Positions 23,931 through 35,918 are shown, numbered from the stretch's first letter. The stretch is 64,000 nt of DNA from Lapidilactobacillus wuchangensis (GCF_003946645.1 NZ_RHOU01000011.1:1-64000); one strand, 5' to 3'. The notes: generated by a model not told the origin, from the letters alone. Program-made: numbers and translations.

Positions 23931-24770
23931 TCAGAATAAATCCAATTGCTCGCCACCAGGTCGTTGGTAATTTAGACCAAGCAATTGACTGAACTGCAAC
24001 GCATTATCGGCGGCGTCTGCATTGGCATTATTGTTGAAGATCACGTAATTAGTGGTGACATTTGTGGCAACTGACCGTACTTCGGCCGCCAATTGTTCTA
24101 GCTCAACAGCTGAATAACGATATAAAGTGCGCCCTTCTTTACTACCAGCGCCTTTTTTGGCCCAGTTCTCGGCATTACGACCGTGAAAACGCCAGAAACT
24201 GACTGGTGGTGTCGTTACAATCGGCAAGCGCGGCACGCTTTCTAGGCCAATATTGGGTTCGTCAATAATGCCCAAAGTTAACTGCAGTTGTTGGAGGCGC
24301 TGGCTGATTTGCTGTGTATATTGGGGCTCATACCAACTACGATGACGAAATTCGAGAAAAATCGGTAATTTGGGCAGGCTTTTTCGCGCTAGGGTTAAAT
24401 AGTTAAGATGAGTCTCAGTTAAATCGAAAGCAGGGGGGAATTGCATGAGCACGCCCGCTAATTGATGAGTTGCCACAATTGGTACGATTGTTTGGCGAAA
24501 GTCCCGGAATAAATCGCTGAAGGTTGTTGCCGGCTGCAATTCTTGCTGCCAAGTTAAGGCGCTGGGCACTTTAACAATGAATTTAAAATTGCTCGGCACT
24601 TGCTGCTGCCAATTGGCAACGACGCTAGCTTCCTTAAGCGCGTAGAAAAAAGTATCTAATTCAACTACGGGAAAAATATGACTGTAATCAGTCAGACTCG
24701 GTGTTTTAATTGTCGGCAGTAAGTTTGGATGGCGACTCCAGGTAGTTAAACCAATTTGAATATTCAACAT
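23931..24770 (-). CDS. DUF72 family protein (YecE-like)
   Basis: 279 aa. DUF72 signatures: IGLTTWS at the N-terminus, YSHIFPVVELDTFFYAL (29-45), FKFIVKVPSALTW, LEFRHRSWY and a C-terminal YVIFNNNANADAADNAL. The fold is TIM-barrel-like; no activity has been firmly assigned. GAGGTG is before the ATG. It is alone, with CE5 behind it. Confidence 0.9.
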   Translation of the reverse strand: MLNIQIGLTTWSRHPNLLPTIKTPSLTDYSHIFPVVELDTFFYALKEASVVANWQQQVPSNFKFIVKVPSALTWQQELQPATTFSDLFRDFRQTIVPIVATHQLAGVLMQFPPAFDLTETHLNYLTLARKSLPKLPIFLEFRHRSWYEPQYTQQISQRLQQLQLTLGIIDEPNIGLESVPRLPIVTTPPVSFWRFHGRNAENWAKKGAGSKEGRTLYRYSAVELEQLAAEVRSVATNVTTNYVIFNNNANADAADNALQFSQLLGLNYQRPGGEQLDLF

Positions 24771-24870
24771 GTAGACACCTCAAGATAACATTGGAATAGG
24801 GCCATTATACCTTATTTGCTGATCAGTAGACCACCACAGGGGACACAGCTTTCGGCAGGTTGCACAATTG

Positions 24871-24884
24871 CGAAAACGCTTTTT
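24871..24884 (+). promoter_or_regulatory. Weak cre-like site upstream of msmK
   Basis: CGAAAACGCTTTTT has the central AAAACGCTTTT of a cre but departs from the consensus at three outer positions. It lies about 80 bp before the gene for a sugar ABC ATPase, so catabolite control is possible. Confidence 0.35.
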
Positions 24885-24962
24885 TGTGCGGGTTGGGCTG
24901 GTTGTAGTAATCGTTTTCTTTTATGATGTATTTGTACTCCAAAAGGAAAGGTGTTTTTCGAA

Positions 24963-26114
24963 ATGGTTAAAGTAGACCTAGATCACATTTACAAACAATA
25001 TGCAAATGCAGAAGAAAATGACTTCGCAGTATCAGATTTTGACTTACACATTGATGACCATGAATTTATCGTATTTGTCGGCCCTTCAGGCTGTGGTAAA
25101 TCAACCACATTACGGATGATTGCCGGTTTGGAAGATATTACTAAAGGCGATTTAAAGATCGGCGGCAAGATCATGAACGATGTTGCTCCTAAAGACCGTG
25201 ACATCGCCATGGTATTCCAGAACTACGCTTTGTATCCACATATGACTGTTTTTGATAACATGGCTTTCGGTTTGAAATTACGTAAATACGAAAAAGATGA
25301 TATCAAGAAGCGTGTTGAAGAAGCTGCTAAAATCTTAGGCTTGGAAGATTACTTGGATCGTAAACCAGCTGCTTTATCTGGTGGTCAACGTCAGCGTGTT
25401 GCCTTAGGCCGTGCGATTGTCCGTGATGCTCCTATCTTCTTAATGGATGAACCTTTATCTAACTTGGATGCCAAGTTACGTGTAACGATGCGTTCTGAAA
25501 TTGCTAAATTACACCAACGTTTGAACACAACTACTATCTATGTAACCCATGACCAGACAGAAGCCATGACTATGGCCGACCGGATCGTTGTTATGTCAAT
25601 GGGCCAAGTTCAACAAATTGGTACTCCTCAAGAAGTTTACGATACACCTAAGAATAAATTCGTTGCCGGATTTATTGGTTCACCTGCAATGAACTTCTTT
25701 GAAGTTCATTACGAAAATGGTGTCTTAACTGATGCTAACAAGGACATCAACATTGTTGTCCCTGAAGGCCGAGCTAAGATTCTTAACGAAGACGGTTATG
25801 ATGGCAAGGACTTAACTTTAGGCGTTCGTCCTGAAGATATCCATACTGAACAAGCCTTCATCGAAACATTCCCTAAGGCAGCTGCTAAGGGCAAGATCGT
25901 CGTTTCTGAATTGCTTGGTGCCGAATCATTACTCTACTTGACAACTGGTTCTAGTGAATATGTTGCTAAGGTTGATGCGCGTGACTTCCATCATCCTGGT
26001 GAAGAAGTTCAATTAGCCTTTGACTTGAACAAGGCTCACTTCTTCGACAAAGACACAACAGATTCAATCGTTGAAAAAGCTAAGGCTGAAAATCGTGCCG
26101 ACGCTAACGCATAA
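24963..26114 (+). CDS. msmK: ABC transporter ATPase for sugar import (MsmK/UgpC type)
   Basis: 383 aa, the length of MsmK-type subunits. Walker [10 protein letters not shown] (about 40-48), signature [14 protein letters not shown], Walker [18 protein letters not shown], the His-loop [14 protein letters not shown], then a C-terminal OB/TOBE regulatory domain. It powers sugar permeases at the inner membrane face. No permease or binding-protein gene is next to it, so it is probably a shared ATPase serving several importers, as known for MsmK. Codon use looks like that of a highly expressed gene. The ATG at 24963 is preferred over the GTG at 24951. Confidence 0.93.
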   Translation: MVKVDLDHIYKQYANAEENDFAVSDFDLHIDDHEFIVFVGPSGCGKSTTLRMIAGLEDITKGDLKIGGKIMNDVAPKDRDIAMVFQNYALYPHMTVFDNMAFGLKLRKYEKDDIKKRVEEAAKILGLEDYLDRKPAALSGGQRQRVALGRAIVRDAPIFLMDEPLSNLDAKLRVTMRSEIAKLHQRLNTTTIYVTHDQTEAMTMADRIVVMSMGQVQQIGTPQEVYDTPKNKFVAGFIGSPAMNFFEVHYENGVLTDANKDINIVVPEGRAKILNEDGYDGKDLTLGVRPEDIHTEQAFIETFPKAAAKGKIVVSELLGAESLLYLTTGSSEYVAKVDARDFHHPGEEVQLAFDLNKAHFFDKDTTDSIVEKAKAENRADANA

Positions 26115-26140
26115 GCTTACTACTTCTCCTAAAGAAGGAA

Positions 26141-26169
26141 AATAAGGCTCATCTGAGCCTTATTTTTTT
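26141..26169 (+). terminator. Terminator of msmK
   Basis: AATAAGGCTCA pairs with TGAGCCTTATT and is followed by a T run. Confidence 0.92.
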
Positions 26170-26231
26170 GTATCAAAAATATTGAGATTACTGACGATTT
26201 AAAGAGTGTGGAACGTCGTGACAAGAACGGG

Positions 26232-26790
26232 TTTGGGGCAGAATGGTGGACAACTCCGTTGCGGCCGGCGGGATGCGGAACGGTGTGGGCATTGATTGAA
26301 GCTTATTGCTATGCAACAATCTTCAATACAAGCCTTATCGTAAGTGCTAAAGCACCAACGATAATTTCACGCCTGGCACCCCGACGGCCTCCACTGCGTT
26401 TTGAGCTAGTCTAGTTCACTATAGATTTGGTTGATATCAAGGCAGCACAGGTAAAGCTAGCTGCTAATGACCCAGCAACCGTCTGATGAAACTAACAAAA
26501 TTGGTCACCACTATTTATAAAAACAAAGGCTGTAACTAATAAAGCCTGTTTAGTTATGCAACAATTTGAATTTGGTTGATTAGTCCTCACTATAATTGTG
26601 TTAAGTACAAACAAAGTTGAAGTGCTCCATACCAACTCCAGACGGAATGGAGGGCGTGGTTGTCAGCCGCCAAATTATTGTTAGTGCTTTAGTACCTACA
26701 ATAAGACCTGTATCTGAGACAATTTGTTTTTCAATTGGCTCAGATCAGCGTCGGCCGCGTTCCACAACCAGCAAGCCCGCAATGGAGTCG
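26232..26790 (+). repeat. Composite structured repeat CE6, C hairpin truncated
   Basis: L module 26232-26409 (P2 ATCGTAAGTGC with GCACCAACGAT) and R module 26635-26790 (basal TGGTTGT 26657-26663 with ACAACCA 26764-26770). The central C hairpin has lost its loop and 3' arm: only AAAGCCTGTTT near 26541 remains. Confidence 0.85.
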
Positions 26791-26876
26791 GCTCAATTTT
26801 GTTTCACCACCTACACAAGGTTTTCTGATTTCGGTAATAATCAATTTTGACCTGGTCTCACAACCCGTTTTCATTA

Positions 26877-26885
26877 TGCTATAAT
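26877..26885 (+). promoter_or_regulatory. Extended -10 promoter of metG
   Basis: TGCTATAAT is a consensus extended -10 box about 60 bp before the metG start. No matching -35 is seen at 17 bp. Confidence 0.6.
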
Positions 26886-26924
26886 ATTCTCTGAATATGC
26901 TTTGCATGTTAAATTTACGCTTAA

Positions 26925-28925
<2,001 letters not shown>

Positions 28926-28934
28926 GAGTTATTT

Positions 28935-29717
28935 TTGGTTAAAATTTTTGATTCTCATACGCATTTAAACGATACGCCTTTTGCTGGTCAAGAGGCGCTT
29001 TTCGTTGAACGAGCCGCCGCACTTGGTGTAGTTAAAATGGCCATTGTTGGTTCCAATCCAACTTTGAATGAAGGCGCCTTGAAATTGGCTCGTGACTTTC
29101 CCAATTTGTATGCCGTGATCGGTTGGCATCCTGAAGATGCGAAAAACTTTGATGCGGCCGCTGAAGCGACTTTACGGCAACAGTTGCGTGAGCCGAAAGT
29201 TGTCGCCGTTGGTGAAATCGGCTTGGATTATCATTGGGATAGTTCGCCGCGTGATGTCCAGCGACAAGTTTTCGCCAAGCAATTGCAAATTGCTAAGGCC
29301 TTCGATTTGCCGGTGTCGATTCATAGTCGTGATGCCTTAGAGGACACTTATGAAATCTTGCAGGCGGCGCAAATGCCAGCTGGTCGGATTATTTTGCACA
29401 GTTTTAATGCCACACCGGATTGGGCGCCGAAGTTCTTAGATCTGGGTGCTTATCTATCGTTTAGTGGTGTGATTACTTTCAAAAAAGCGGCCTATTTGCG
29501 GGAGACTGTTAAACAAGCGCCTTTAGATAAGTTATTGGTGGAAACAGACGCGCCTTACTTAGCGCCAATGCCTTATCGCGGCCGGCAAAACGAACCGGGC
29601 TACACTTACTATACGGTTCGCCAGATTGCCACAACATTAGGTTTGCCAGTTGCTACAATTGCTGCCCAAACTTATCGCAATACGCTGAAAGTCTTTGGCT
29701 TGGAGGCCGATAAATGA
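28935..29717 (+). CDS. tatD: TatD-family metal-dependent deoxyribonuclease
   Basis: 260 aa TIM-barrel hydrolase. Metal ligands are visible in DSHTHLND (His8, His10), EIGLDYHW (Glu), SIHSRDA (His), ILHSFNA (His) and ETDAPYLAP (Asp). The start is TTG with AGGAG just upstream. It follows metG after 9 nt and overlaps rnmV by 4 nt, an arrangement conserved in Firmicutes. A role in DNA repair or 3' end trimming is known for the family. Confidence 0.93.
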   Translation: MVKIFDSHTHLNDTPFAGQEALFVERAAALGVVKMAIVGSNPTLNEGALKLARDFPNLYAVIGWHPEDAKNFDAAAEATLRQQLREPKVVAVGEIGLDYHWDSSPRDVQRQVFAKQLQIAKAFDLPVSIHSRDALEDTYEILQAAQMPAGRIILHSFNATPDWAPKFLDLGAYLSFSGVITFKKAAYLRETVKQAPLDKLLVETDAPYLAPMPYRGRQNEPGYTYYTVRQIATTLGLPVATIAAQTYRNTLKVFGLEADK

Positions 29718-30271
29718 TTAATGAAATTATTGTGGTCGAAGGTCGCGACGATACTCGGCGTTTACGGGAAGTTTTCGGTCCGGTCGATACGATTGAGACG
29801 CAAGGTTCAGCTGTTTCTGAAGAAACATTGGCTCGCATTGAAGCCGCCGCGGAAGAACGGCCAATTATTGTTTTGACTGATCCTGATTTTAACGGTCAGA
29901 AAATTCGCCAAAAAGTTTTGGAAGTGGTGCCAGATGCCAAACAAGTTTTCTTACCACGCAGCTTAGCTAAACCCCATGGTAAGGGTAGCTTAGGCGTTGA
30001 ACACGCTTCAGCTAAAGCTTTACGAGATTGCTTGGCTAATGTTTTAACAACTGACCCTGATTTTGTTAGCGATTTGACTCAGCATGATTTGATTGCGGCG
30101 GGCTTAATTGCTGGCCCTGATGCCAAAGACCGGCGCGAACAATTAGGCGACTTGCTGCATATTGGCTACGCGAATGGCAAACAACTATTACCCAGATTGA
30201 CCATGTTGCGAATCAGTCGGGCTGATTTTGAAGCGGCGCTGAAACAAATTAAAATGCATGAAGCAGATTAG
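29714..30271 (+). CDS. rnmV: Ribonuclease M5
   Basis: 185 aa. It cleaves the 5S rRNA precursor to its mature form. The Toprim domain is N-terminal: Glu9 in IVVEGRDD and the Asp pair in TDPDFNGQ. The ATG overlaps the tatD stop (ATGA), so it is coupled. The C-terminal part (about 110-185) matches RNase M5-specific sequence (RREQLGDLLHIGYANGKQLL). The usual partner ksgA follows, separated by an HR hairpin. Confidence 0.95.
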   Translation: MINEIIVVEGRDDTRRLREVFGPVDTIETQGSAVSEETLARIEAAAEERPIIVLTDPDFNGQKIRQKVLEVVPDAKQVFLPRSLAKPHGKGSLGVEHASAKALRDCLANVLTTDPDFVSDLTQHDLIAAGLIAGPDAKDRREQLGDLLHIGYANGKQLLPRLTMLRISRADFEAALKQIKMHEAD

Positions 30272-30306
30272 CTAGGCAATTGTTTGATTGTACCGTTGCT
30301 TGAAAC

Positions 30307-30421
30307 GTGTTCGGGGTGCCAGACTGCTAGGCCTAACTTAATTATTTGCTCGATCTGGTTGGCACCAGCTCAATCAAATAATTGAAGTTATGCTACGCAG
30401 TCTACCCGGCACCCCTCACAC
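30307..30421 (+). repeat. HR hairpin repeat between rnmV and ksgA
   Basis: A near-perfect long hairpin: GTGTTCGGGGTGCC with GGCACCCCTCACAC, AGACTGC with GCAGTCT, CTAACTTAATTATTTG with CAAATAATTGAAGTTA, apical CTGGT with ACCAG. It ends 9 nt before TAGGAGG of ksgA, inside what is probably a polycistronic message. Confidence 0.93.
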
Positions 30422-30442
30422 TCTATTTTTAGGAGGTATCTG

Positions 30443-31333
30443 ATGGCTAATGAACAGCCACAACGTTTAGATATTGCTGATCCGATTCGGACCCAAGCGA
30501 TTCTGCACCAGTTTGGTTTTAAATTTAAAAAGAGTTTGGGTCAGAACTTTCTGACCAATCGGAAAGTTTTAGGTGCCATTGTGGCTGCTGCTGACTTAGA
30601 AGCCACGGACACTGTCATCGAAATTGGTCCCGGAATTGGCTCGTTAACTGAGCAATTAGCACGGCGGGTGAAACAAGTGATTGCGGTTGAAATCGATCAA
30701 CGATTGTTACCGATTTTGGCGGAAACCTTGGCGCCATATGACAATATTCAGGTGGTCAATCAGGATATTCTGAAAACCAGTTTAGCGGAATTATTGGCAC
30801 CTTATCAGCCCTTGACCGGCAACATTAAAGTGGTGGCTAACTTGCCTTATTACATCACCACGCCGATTATGTTCCAATTGATCAACGGCGAAATTCAACC
30901 GGATCGATTAGTGTTAATGATTCAAAAAGAAGTGGCACAACGCATTATTGCGCATCCTGGACATAAAGATTATGGGGCGCTAAGCATTGGTGTTCAGACG
31001 AAAATGGCTGCCGAAATTGCGGAGATCGTTCCAAAAACAGCCTTTATTCCTCAGCCCAATGTGGATTCAGCGGTGCTAACCTTAACCCGCTATCAAACTT
31101 CGCCATATCAAATTGCCGATCAGGCCATGTTTGATCAAGTGGTTCAGTCTTGCTTCCAACAACGGCGTAAGAATTTGTTGAATAACTTGTTACATCTTTG
31201 TGGTAAAAATCATCGCGACGAATTGACGGCGATTTTAGCCGATATGGGCTTAGCACCTAATATTCGCGGCGAGCAATTGTCCATTGAGCAGTTCATCAGC
31301 TTAACAGAAGCTGTTAGTAAATTCATACATTAA
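30443..31333 (+). CDS. rsmA: 16S rRNA dimethyladenosine transferase
   Basis: 296 aa (KsgA). It dimethylates the two adjacent adenosines in helix 45 of 16S rRNA. Motifs: KSLGQNFLTN (29-38), the SAM site EIGPGIGSLTEQL (about 60-72), VEIDQRLLP and the catalytic NLPYYITTPI. AGGAGG stands 6 nt from the ATG. It is the last gene of the metG group and is followed by a terminator. Confidence 0.97.
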   Translation: MANEQPQRLDIADPIRTQAILHQFGFKFKKSLGQNFLTNRKVLGAIVAAADLEATDTVIEIGPGIGSLTEQLARRVKQVIAVEIDQRLLPILAETLAPYDNIQVVNQDILKTSLAELLAPYQPLTGNIKVVANLPYYITTPIMFQLINGEIQPDRLVLMIQKEVAQRIIAHPGHKDYGALSIGVQTKMAAEIAEIVPKTAFIPQPNVDSAVLTLTRYQTSPYQIADQAMFDQVVQSCFQQRRKNLLNNLLHLCGKNHRDELTAILADMGLAPNIRGEQLSIEQFISLTEAVSKFIH

Positions 31334-31361
31334 AGTCCAAAAACAGGGAACAATAAGGGAA

Positions 31362-31389
31362 CACGTTGGCTTAATCCGAACGTTTTTTT
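31362..31389 (+). terminator. Terminator of rsmA
   Basis: ACGTTGG pairs with CCGAACGT (one bulge) around CTTAAT, followed by seven T. Confidence 0.75.
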
Positions 31390-31406
31390 GTTGTATCATA
31401 AAAACA

Positions 31407-31435
31407 TTGCATAATTATAAATTTTGTGATAGAAT
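31407..31435 (+). promoter_or_regulatory. Promoter of veg
   Basis: -35 TTGCAT (31407-31412), a 17-bp spacer, -10 TAGAAT (31430-31435). The predicted start of the RNA is near 31442, leaving only about 14 nt before the ATG, so AAGGAG lies at the very 5' end of the message. Confidence 0.7.
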
Positions 31436-31455
31436 GTCAACAAGGAGTGAGGCCA

Positions 31456-31698
31456 ATGCCAATGTCACTAGCAACAATCAAACACCAGCTGGACGATCAT
31501 ATTGGTCAACATTTGACTGTCGTCGCCCAAGTTGGACGTAAAAAGATTACAAGGCGTCACGGTACTTTGAAAGAAACTTATCCGGCTGTTTTCGTCGTTG
31601 ATTTAAATCAAGAAGAAAACGCCTTTGAACGAGTTTCATATAGCTACACCGATTTATTAACCAAATCCATTGCAATTGAATTCGATGCTGCCAACTAA
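31456..31698 (+). CDS. veg: Veg family protein
   Basis: 80 aa, the usual size for Veg. Conserved sequence: LATIKHQLDDHIGQHLTVVAQVGRKKITRRHGTLKETYPAVFVVDL. Veg of Bacillus has been linked to biofilm gene control; its role here is unknown. I chose ATG 31456, which has AAGGAG 8 nt upstream and lies just after the predicted RNA start; an earlier in-frame start would be upstream of that. In Bacillus the order is veg-sspF-ispE-purR; ispE and sspF are absent here. Confidence 0.93.
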   Translation: MPMSLATIKHQLDDHIGQHLTVVAQVGRKKITRRHGTLKETYPAVFVVDLNQEENAFERVSYSYTDLLTKSIAIEFDAAN

Positions 31699-31723
31699 GA
31701 CGGCCGAATGCATTACATTTTAA

Positions 31724-31759
31724 GAAAACCTGGCAGTTTTAATAACTGTCAGGTTTTTT
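31724..31759 (+). terminator. Terminator of veg
   Basis: AAAACCTGGCAGTT pairs with AACTGTCAGGTTTT around TTAAT and runs into a T tract. Confidence 0.9.
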
Positions 31760-31883
31760 ATTTTCCCGGTAAACTCGTTGCAACAGCACACTGGCCGGAG
31801 ATTTGCAGTATTGCTTGGCAAAGGTTAGTCAATTCAAGCAGGAATTATTGCTATGTCGGCCAGACACAGATTACTTTTTAATA

Positions 31884-31896
31884 ATAAACGAACAAT
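31884..31896 (+). promoter_or_regulatory. PurBox upstream of purR
   Basis: ATAAACGAACAAT matches the lactococcal PurBox AWWWCCGAACWWT at 12 of 13 positions. A -10 TATAAT follows at 31934-31939. PurR probably controls its own gene through this site. Confidence 0.6.
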
Positions 31897-31980
31897 TTTT
31901 GATAAATATTACTAATTGTCTAGAATTATCTAGTGAAAATCGGTATAATTGATGTAATAATTCGAGGAGTGAGTGGGTAT

Positions 31981-32808
31981 ATGAAAATAAGGCGTAGTGA
32001 TCGATTAATTGATATGACCAGTTATTTACTGGATCATCCCCGAGAATTAATCTCGTTACCTTTTTTTGTGAAACGGTATGATTCAGCTAAATCATCAATC
32101 AGTGAAGACTTGGCAATTATTAAACGGACTTTTGCGGCCCGCGGGTTAGGCGTGATTCAAACCTTGCCTGGTGCAGCTGGTGGTGTGCAATATTTGCCTG
32201 GGGTCAACGAGGAGATCGCCGGCGATTTCTTAAAGTTGATGGCCTTAAAGTTAGCTGAAAAGGAACGGTTATTACCCGGCGGTTATTTATATTTATCCGA
32301 TTTGCTGGGCAACCCACTTTATTTAAAAATGATTGGTCGTCTGATTGCTGCCCAATATGTTGATCAGCAAGTTGACGCCGTTATGACCGTGGCAACTAAG
32401 GGAATTCCGATTGCTCAGAGTGTGGCGACTTGTTTGGGTGTGCCTTTCGTCATTGTTCGTCGCGATGCTAAAATCACTGAAGGTGCTACCGTCAGCGTTA
32501 ACTATGTCTCAGCATCCTCCTCACGAATCGAAAAAATGGAACTTTCAAAGCGTAGTTTAGCCGAAGGTGCCCACGTGGTAATCGTCGATGATTTTATGAA
32601 GGGCGGCGGCACCATTCACGGGATGCACGATTTGTTGAAAGAATTTAGTGCTAGCCTAGTCGGCATTACTGTTTTTGCTGAAGCATCTTTTGATGGTCAG
32701 CGGGTTGAAAGTGATTATACGTCATTGTTGAATGTCGTTGCTGTTGATACGCAAAACAGTGAGATCAAAGTTGAATTAGGTAACTACCTTGATAAATTAA
32801 GTGATTAA
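31981..32808 (+). CDS. purR: Purine operon regulator PurR
   Basis: 275 aa, homologous along its length to Bacillus PurR. N-terminal winged helix (MKIRRSDRLIDMTSYLL...SAKSSISEDLAIIK), then a phosphoribosyltransferase-type domain with the PRPP loop VIVDDFMKGGGTIHG. PRPP acts as the effector in characterised relatives (repression in Bacillus, activation in Lactococcus). ATG 31981 is favoured by homology; the ribosome site GAGGAG is somewhat distant (about 12 nt). A PurBox lies upstream. CE7 separates it from glmU. Confidence 0.95.
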   Translation: MKIRRSDRLIDMTSYLLDHPRELISLPFFVKRYDSAKSSISEDLAIIKRTFAARGLGVIQTLPGAAGGVQYLPGVNEEIAGDFLKLMALKLAEKERLLPGGYLYLSDLLGNPLYLKMIGRLIAAQYVDQQVDAVMTVATKGIPIAQSVATCLGVPFVIVRRDAKITEGATVSVNYVSASSSRIEKMELSKRSLAEGAHVVIVDDFMKGGGTIHGMHDLLKEFSASLVGITVFAEASFDGQRVESDYTSLLNVVAVDTQNSEIKVELGNYLDKLSD

Positions 32809-32842
32809 AATTAGTTTAGATAGAGCTAGACTTTCCCAATTT

Positions 32843-33384
32843 GGGTGGTGGTTGCTGGGCGATTTTGAGGGCGTGGAACGCTGTGGCCGTCGATTTGAAT
32901 CTGAACTGGTTTTGGACAAAGTAGCAGACAACTCCGTTGCGGCCGGCGGGTTGTGGAACGTTGCCGGCGTTGATTTGAGCTTATTGCTGCGCAACAATCT
33001 CAAATACAAGCCTTCTTCTAACCGCTAAAGCGGCAAGAAGAATTTGGCGACTGACAACCCGGCGGCCTCCACTACGTTTTGAGCTAATGTGGTCCACTTT
33101 AGATTTGATTGATATCAAGACAATACTAGTGAAACTAGTTGCCAATCGCTCAGCACCCACCTGATGAAACTAATAGAACTCAGCACCACTATTAGAAAAA
33201 CAGATTGAAGTAAACTAACAGGCCTGTTTGACAAGCTTTCTGGAATTAAACCAGAAAATTGTCAAGCAGGCCTATTTCGATACTACTATTTAGTTACAAT
33301 AGCAATTTGAAATTTGGTTTTCAAATGGTTCAAATCGATGTCGGCCGCGTTCCACAACCAGAAAGCCCGGAATGCAGTCAGAAC
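32843..33384 (+). repeat. Composite structured repeat CE7, R module truncated
   Basis: Outer stem P0 5' arm GGTGGTTGCTGGGCGATT (about 32847-32864) faces AATCGCTCAGCACCCACC (33144-33161). L module to 33086 with basal CGGGTTGT and ACAACCCG, P3 TTGAGCTTATTG with CAACAATCTCAA, P2 TTCTTCTAACCGC with GCGGCAAGAAGAA. C hairpin 33220-33278. R is reduced to P3 and the 3' strand (33307-33384). Confidence 0.88.
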
Positions 33385-33476
33385 CACTTCTGTTTCAAAA
33401 CTTTAACTAAGTGTTAGTAGCTGAATCATCTCGACTCGGCCGTGAATTAATATTGAGAATTAAGGAGAGTTAAGTT

Positions 33477-33512
33477 ATGATAAACTTGATATCCTTAAAT
33501 TTAAATTGGTAG
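33477..33512 (+). CDS. Possible 11-aa leader peptide before glmU
   Basis: Reads MINLISLNLNW then TAG, with AAGGAG about 8 nt before the ATG. It ends 18 nt before glmU. Leucine/asparagine-rich, no attenuator hairpin visible. It may only be a chance frame. Confidence 0.25.
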   Translation: MINLISLNLNW

Positions 33513-33530
33513 TGTGAAGGGAAGCTTATT

Positions 33531-34919
33531 ATGACAGGGCGTTATACTGTAATTCTAGCAGCTGGTCAGGGTACCAGAATGAAGTCGAAATTATATAAGG
33601 TACTCCATAAAGTTTGCGGCCGTTCAATGGTCGATCATGTGTTAACACAAGTAGAACTCACTGAACCTGAACAAGTAGTCACCGTCGTTGGCCATGGTGC
33701 TGAAGCTGTGGAAGATTTACTAGGTGATCGGAGCAAGTATGCTTTTCAAGAAGAGCAATTAGGAACTGGTCACGCCGTTTTACAAGCTGAGGCCCAACTT
33801 GGCGATAAGGAAGGCATGACGTTGATTGTTAACGGCGACACACCGCTGTTGACGGCTAAAACGTTTGAAAAATTATTTGCCTATCATCAAGCTAAAGGCG
33901 CTAAAGCGACTATTTTAACAGCTCGGGCGGATGATCCTACCGGCTATGGTCGTATTATTCGCAATGATCTCGGTATTGTTGAAAAAATTGTTGAACAAAA
34001 AGATGCTAGTCGTGAAGAAGCCGCCGTGCATGAAATTAACACCGGTGTTTTCTGCTTTGATAATCAAGCGTTGTTTAAAGCGTTACATCAAGTTACCAAT
34101 CATAATGCCCAAGGCGAATATTATTTAACTGATGTGATTCAGATTTTGAAAAACCAAGGCGAAATTGTGGCTGCCTATCAAACACCTGATTTTACTGAAT
34201 CATTGGGTGTTAACGACCGCGTTGCTTTATCAAATGCGACGCGCATTATGCAACAACGAATCAACGAAGCGCACATGCGTAATGGTGTGACCATGATTAA
34301 TCCTGAAACGACTTATATTGATGTGGATGTTAAAATCGGCAATGATACAGTGATCGAAGGTCAGGTTAATTTAAAGGGCCAGACGACAATTGGTTCTGAT
34401 TGTTACATCGGTTCAAATTCAGAAATTGTGGACAGTAAAATTAGCGACCACGTTCATGTCACTAGTTCAACGATTGAGGAAGCTGAAATGGCTAGTGGTT
34501 CTAATATTGGTCCTAACAGCCATTTGCGTCCCAAGGCTAAAATCGGCCATGACGTTCACATTGGCAATTTCTGCGAAGTTAAAAATGCGACTATTGGTGA
34601 TCGGACCAAAGTGGGCCATTTAACTTATGTTGGTGATGCGACTTTAGGTACCGACATTAATGTTGGTTGTGGTGTGGTATTCGTCAACTATGATGGTGTT
34701 CATAAGTTCCATACGAATGTTGGCAGTCATAGTTTCATTGGCAGTAATTCAAATATTGTGGCCCCAGTTGAAATGGCTGATCATAGCTTCGTTGCTGCTG
34801 GCTCAACGATTACTGATGATGTGCCGAAGCATGCGATGGCTATTGCTCGAGCACGTCAAACAAATAAAAATGACTATTGGGACAAATTACCGCTTGCCCA
34901 AGACCCGGAATGGCATTAG
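33531..34919 (+). CDS. glmU: Bifunctional UDP-GlcNAc pyrophosphorylase / GlcN-1-P acetyltransferase
   Basis: 462 aa. It makes UDP-GlcNAc for peptidoglycan. N-terminal uridyltransferase with [19 protein letters not shown] (about 9-27) and [10 protein letters not shown]-terminal left-handed beta-helix with hexapeptide repeats and the acetyltransferase sequence [31 protein letters not shown] precedes the ATG. prs follows after 33 nt, the conserved glmU-prs order of Firmicutes. Confidence 0.97.
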   Translation: MTGRYTVILAAGQGTRMKSKLYKVLHKVCGRSMVDHVLTQVELTEPEQVVTVVGHGAEAVEDLLGDRSKYAFQEEQLGTGHAVLQAEAQLGDKEGMTLIVNGDTPLLTAKTFEKLFAYHQAKGAKATILTARADDPTGYGRIIRNDLGIVEKIVEQKDASREEAAVHEINTGVFCFDNQALFKALHQVTNHNAQGEYYLTDVIQILKNQGEIVAAYQTPDFTESLGVNDRVALSNATRIMQQRINEAHMRNGVTMINPETTYIDVDVKIGNDTVIEGQVNLKGQTTIGSDCYIGSNSEIVDSKISDHVHVTSSTIEEAEMASGSNIGPNSHLRPKAKIGHDVHIGNFCEVKNATIGDRTKVGHLTYVGDATLGTDINVGCGVVFVNYDGVHKFHTNVGSHSFIGSNSNIVAPVEMADHSFVAAGSTITDDVPKHAMAIARARQTNKNDYWDKLPLAQDPEWH

Positions 34920-34952
34920 AATTAAGGTAGTGCGTATTCTTAGGAGGAAACA

Positions 34953-35918
34953 ATGACAACTGAATCAAAGCTCAAGATTTTTGCTTTAAATTCCAACAAA
35001 CCCTTAGCTGAGAAGATTGCCGCTGCTGTTGGGGTGCCTTTAGGTAAGTCCTCAGTAACGCGTTTCTCTGATGGGGAAATTCAAATTAACATCGATGAAA
35101 GTATTCGTGGCGCTGATGTCTTTTTAATTCAATCGACTTCAGCTCCTGTCAATGATAATTTGATGGAATTGTTGATTATGATTGATGCCTTACGACGAGC
35201 TTCTGCGAAGAACATTAATGTGGTGATCCCATATTATGGTTATGCTCGTCAAGATCGTAAGACCCGCGCACGGGAACCAATTACGGCGAAATTAGTCGCT
35301 AATATGTTACAACGTGCTGGTGCTGATCGGATTTTGGCATTAGACTTACATGCACCTCAAATTCAAGGATTCTTTGATATTCCGGTCGACCATTTAGTTG
35401 GTTCACCATTATTAGCGGATTATTTCTTGCGGAATCATTTGAATGAAGATGCCGTTGTTGTTTCACCTGACCATGGTGGTGTTGGTCGTGCTCGTAAACT
35501 TGCTGAATTTTTGAAAACACCAATTGCGATTATTGATAAGCGGCGGCCACGTGCTAATGTTGCCGAAATTATGAATATTATTGGTCACGTTGAAGGCAAG
35601 CGGGCAATTATCATTGATGATATGATCGATACTGCAGGAACCATTACTTTGGCAGCCCAAGCATTAGTTGATGCTGGCGCCACTGAAGTCTATGCTTCTT
35701 GTACTCACCCAGTTCTTTCTGGCCCTGCAATTGAACGAATCACTAATTCCCCAATTAAGAAGTTAGTGGTCACCGATTCAATTAATCTTCCTCAAGACAA
35801 AATCATTGATAAAATGATTCAAGTTTCAGTTGGCCCATTAATTGGTGATGCCATTAGCCGAATCTACAATGACGAACCAGTGAGTCCTTTGTTTGTAACT
35901 CGTTACCAACAAAAGTAA
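34953..35918 (+). CDS. prs: Ribose-phosphate pyrophosphokinase
   Basis: 321 aa. It makes PRPP from ribose-5-phosphate and ATP for nucleotide, His and Trp synthesis. Motifs: [12 protein letters not shown], the flexible-loop [25 protein letters not shown] and the PRPP site [12 protein letters not shown]-like stretch [18 protein letters not shown] is 5 nt from the ATG. Cotranscribed with glmU. The first structure downstream is a C-type hairpin that probably ends the transcript. Confidence 0.97.
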   Translation: MTTESKLKIFALNSNKPLAEKIAAAVGVPLGKSSVTRFSDGEIQINIDESIRGADVFLIQSTSAPVNDNLMELLIMIDALRRASAKNINVVIPYYGYARQDRKTRAREPITAKLVANMLQRAGADRILALDLHAPQIQGFFDIPVDHLVGSPLLADYFLRNHLNEDAVVVSPDHGGVGRARKLAEFLKTPIAIIDKRRPRANVAEIMNIIGHVEGKRAIIIDDMIDTAGTITLAAQALVDAGATEVYASCTHPVLSGPAIERITNSPIKKLVVTDSINLPQDKIIDKMIQVSVGPLIGDAISRIYNDEPVSPLFVTRYQQK

